Of a stretch of DNA of 64,000 nucleotides, positions 63,953-64,000 are shown one piece after another. The first letter of the stretch is position 1. Every line of letters starts with the position of its first letter. The position numbers were made by a program, and so were the translations under genes. The notes under the pieces are model-generated. The model saw only the letters and a list, made by a program, of their open reading frames with translations. It was not told the DNA's origin and searched no databases. Source of the stretch: Sphingobacterium wenxiniae (GTDB taxonomy: Bacteria; Bacteroidota; Bacteroidia; Sphingobacteriales; Sphingobacteriaceae); NCBI RefSeq assembly GCF_900116225.1, contig NZ_FOZZ01000004.1:186001-250000 (forward strand). Reading direction: 5' to 3'.

Positions 63953-64000
63953 ATGAAAATAGAAAAACAGACGATAGACTTTTTAAGGCAATTGCAAAAG
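63953..64000 (+). CDS. Start of a further gene, possibly DUF2461 family (cut by window edge)
   Basis: Sixteen codons, MKIEKQTIDFLRQLQK, run to the window edge. This resembles the first residues of DUF2461 proteins in Bacteroidota, which continue with an Asn-rich and aromatic motif that would lie outside. An in-frame ATG at 63920 would add 11 residues and is an alternative start. Too little is visible for a firm name. Confidence 0.4.
   Translation, partial: MKIEKQTIDFLRQLQK

Overview
The window is a chromosomal segment from a member of the Bacteroidota, most likely family Sphingobacteriaceae (Sphingobacterium/Pedobacter-like). The evidence is a SusC/SusD pair, a GldH gliding-type lipoprotein, a RicT/PSP1 protein with a Cys-rich N-terminus, promoters resembling the Bacteroidota -7 box TAnnTTTG, very AT-rich spacers, and start sites that rarely carry a strong Shine-Dalgarno sequence. 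No rRNA, tRNA, CRISPR array, transposase or prophage was seen. Most of the window is core chromosome.

Layout. 1-4.9 kb: truncated surE, a CsbD-like stress protein, a metallophosphoesterase whose signal peptide is out of frame with its body, and the uronate-catabolic trio kduI / DUF4861-like / kduD. 4.9-7.9 kb: two unrecognised genes, a long inverted repeat, a 428-bp array of octamers spaced exactly 21 bp apart, and an AraC-type regulator that ends inside the array. 7.9-19 kb: housekeeping genes (nadD, gmk, yicC, a CAP-domain protein, DedA, dnaN, holB, ricT, gldH, lpxK, a Spy-like small protein, dnaA). 19-23.8 kb: dxs, scpA, an enoyl-CoA hydratase homologue and an HMG-CoA-lyase homologue. 23.9-32.7 kb: acyl-CoA dehydrogenase, methylcrotonyl-CoA-carboxylase beta-like subunit, then a circularly permuted ATP-grasp / alpha-E / transglutaminase operon, then acetoacetyl-CoA synthetase. 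33-40.5 kb: a SusC-SusD-M14 carboxypeptidase operon. 40.5-51 kb: thiL, nadA, a DnaA-box-rich spacer that looks like oriC, nadB, a gamma carbonic anhydrase, an Ig-like lipoprotein, mnmG, two parS sites and an ABC-F ATPase. 51-64 kb: apaG, an OmpA lipoprotein, a DUF4349 lipoprotein, an RsmI-like methylase, Nif3, a zinc-ribbon protein, fbp, a Tricorn/S41 protease, a CPBP protease, DUF2007, cdsA and the first codons of one more gene.

How the genes fit together. Acyl-CoA dehydrogenase, carboxylase, hydratase, HMG-CoA lyase and acetoacetyl-CoA synthetase together describe the route from isovaleryl-CoA to acetoacetyl-CoA (leucine breakdown), although the biotin-carrying carboxylase subunit is not in the window. 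nadA and nadB diverge from the presumed origin and supply quinolinate, and nadD acts later in NAD synthesis. dnaA, dnaN, holB, scpA, mnmG, the parS pair and the DnaA-box cluster make this an origin-proximal replication and segregation neighbourhood.

The most unusual signal is the 21-bp-periodic array at 6477-6904. The core AGCTATCT or its reverse complement AGATAGCT (or a degraded form) recurs at every 21st base for about 21 units, continues past the stop of the only open frame on that strand, and abuts an AraC-family gene and two orphan genes. Several short palindromic interspersed elements (near 4.0, 10.8, 41.7, 45.5, 51.2 and 63.9 kb) are also present.
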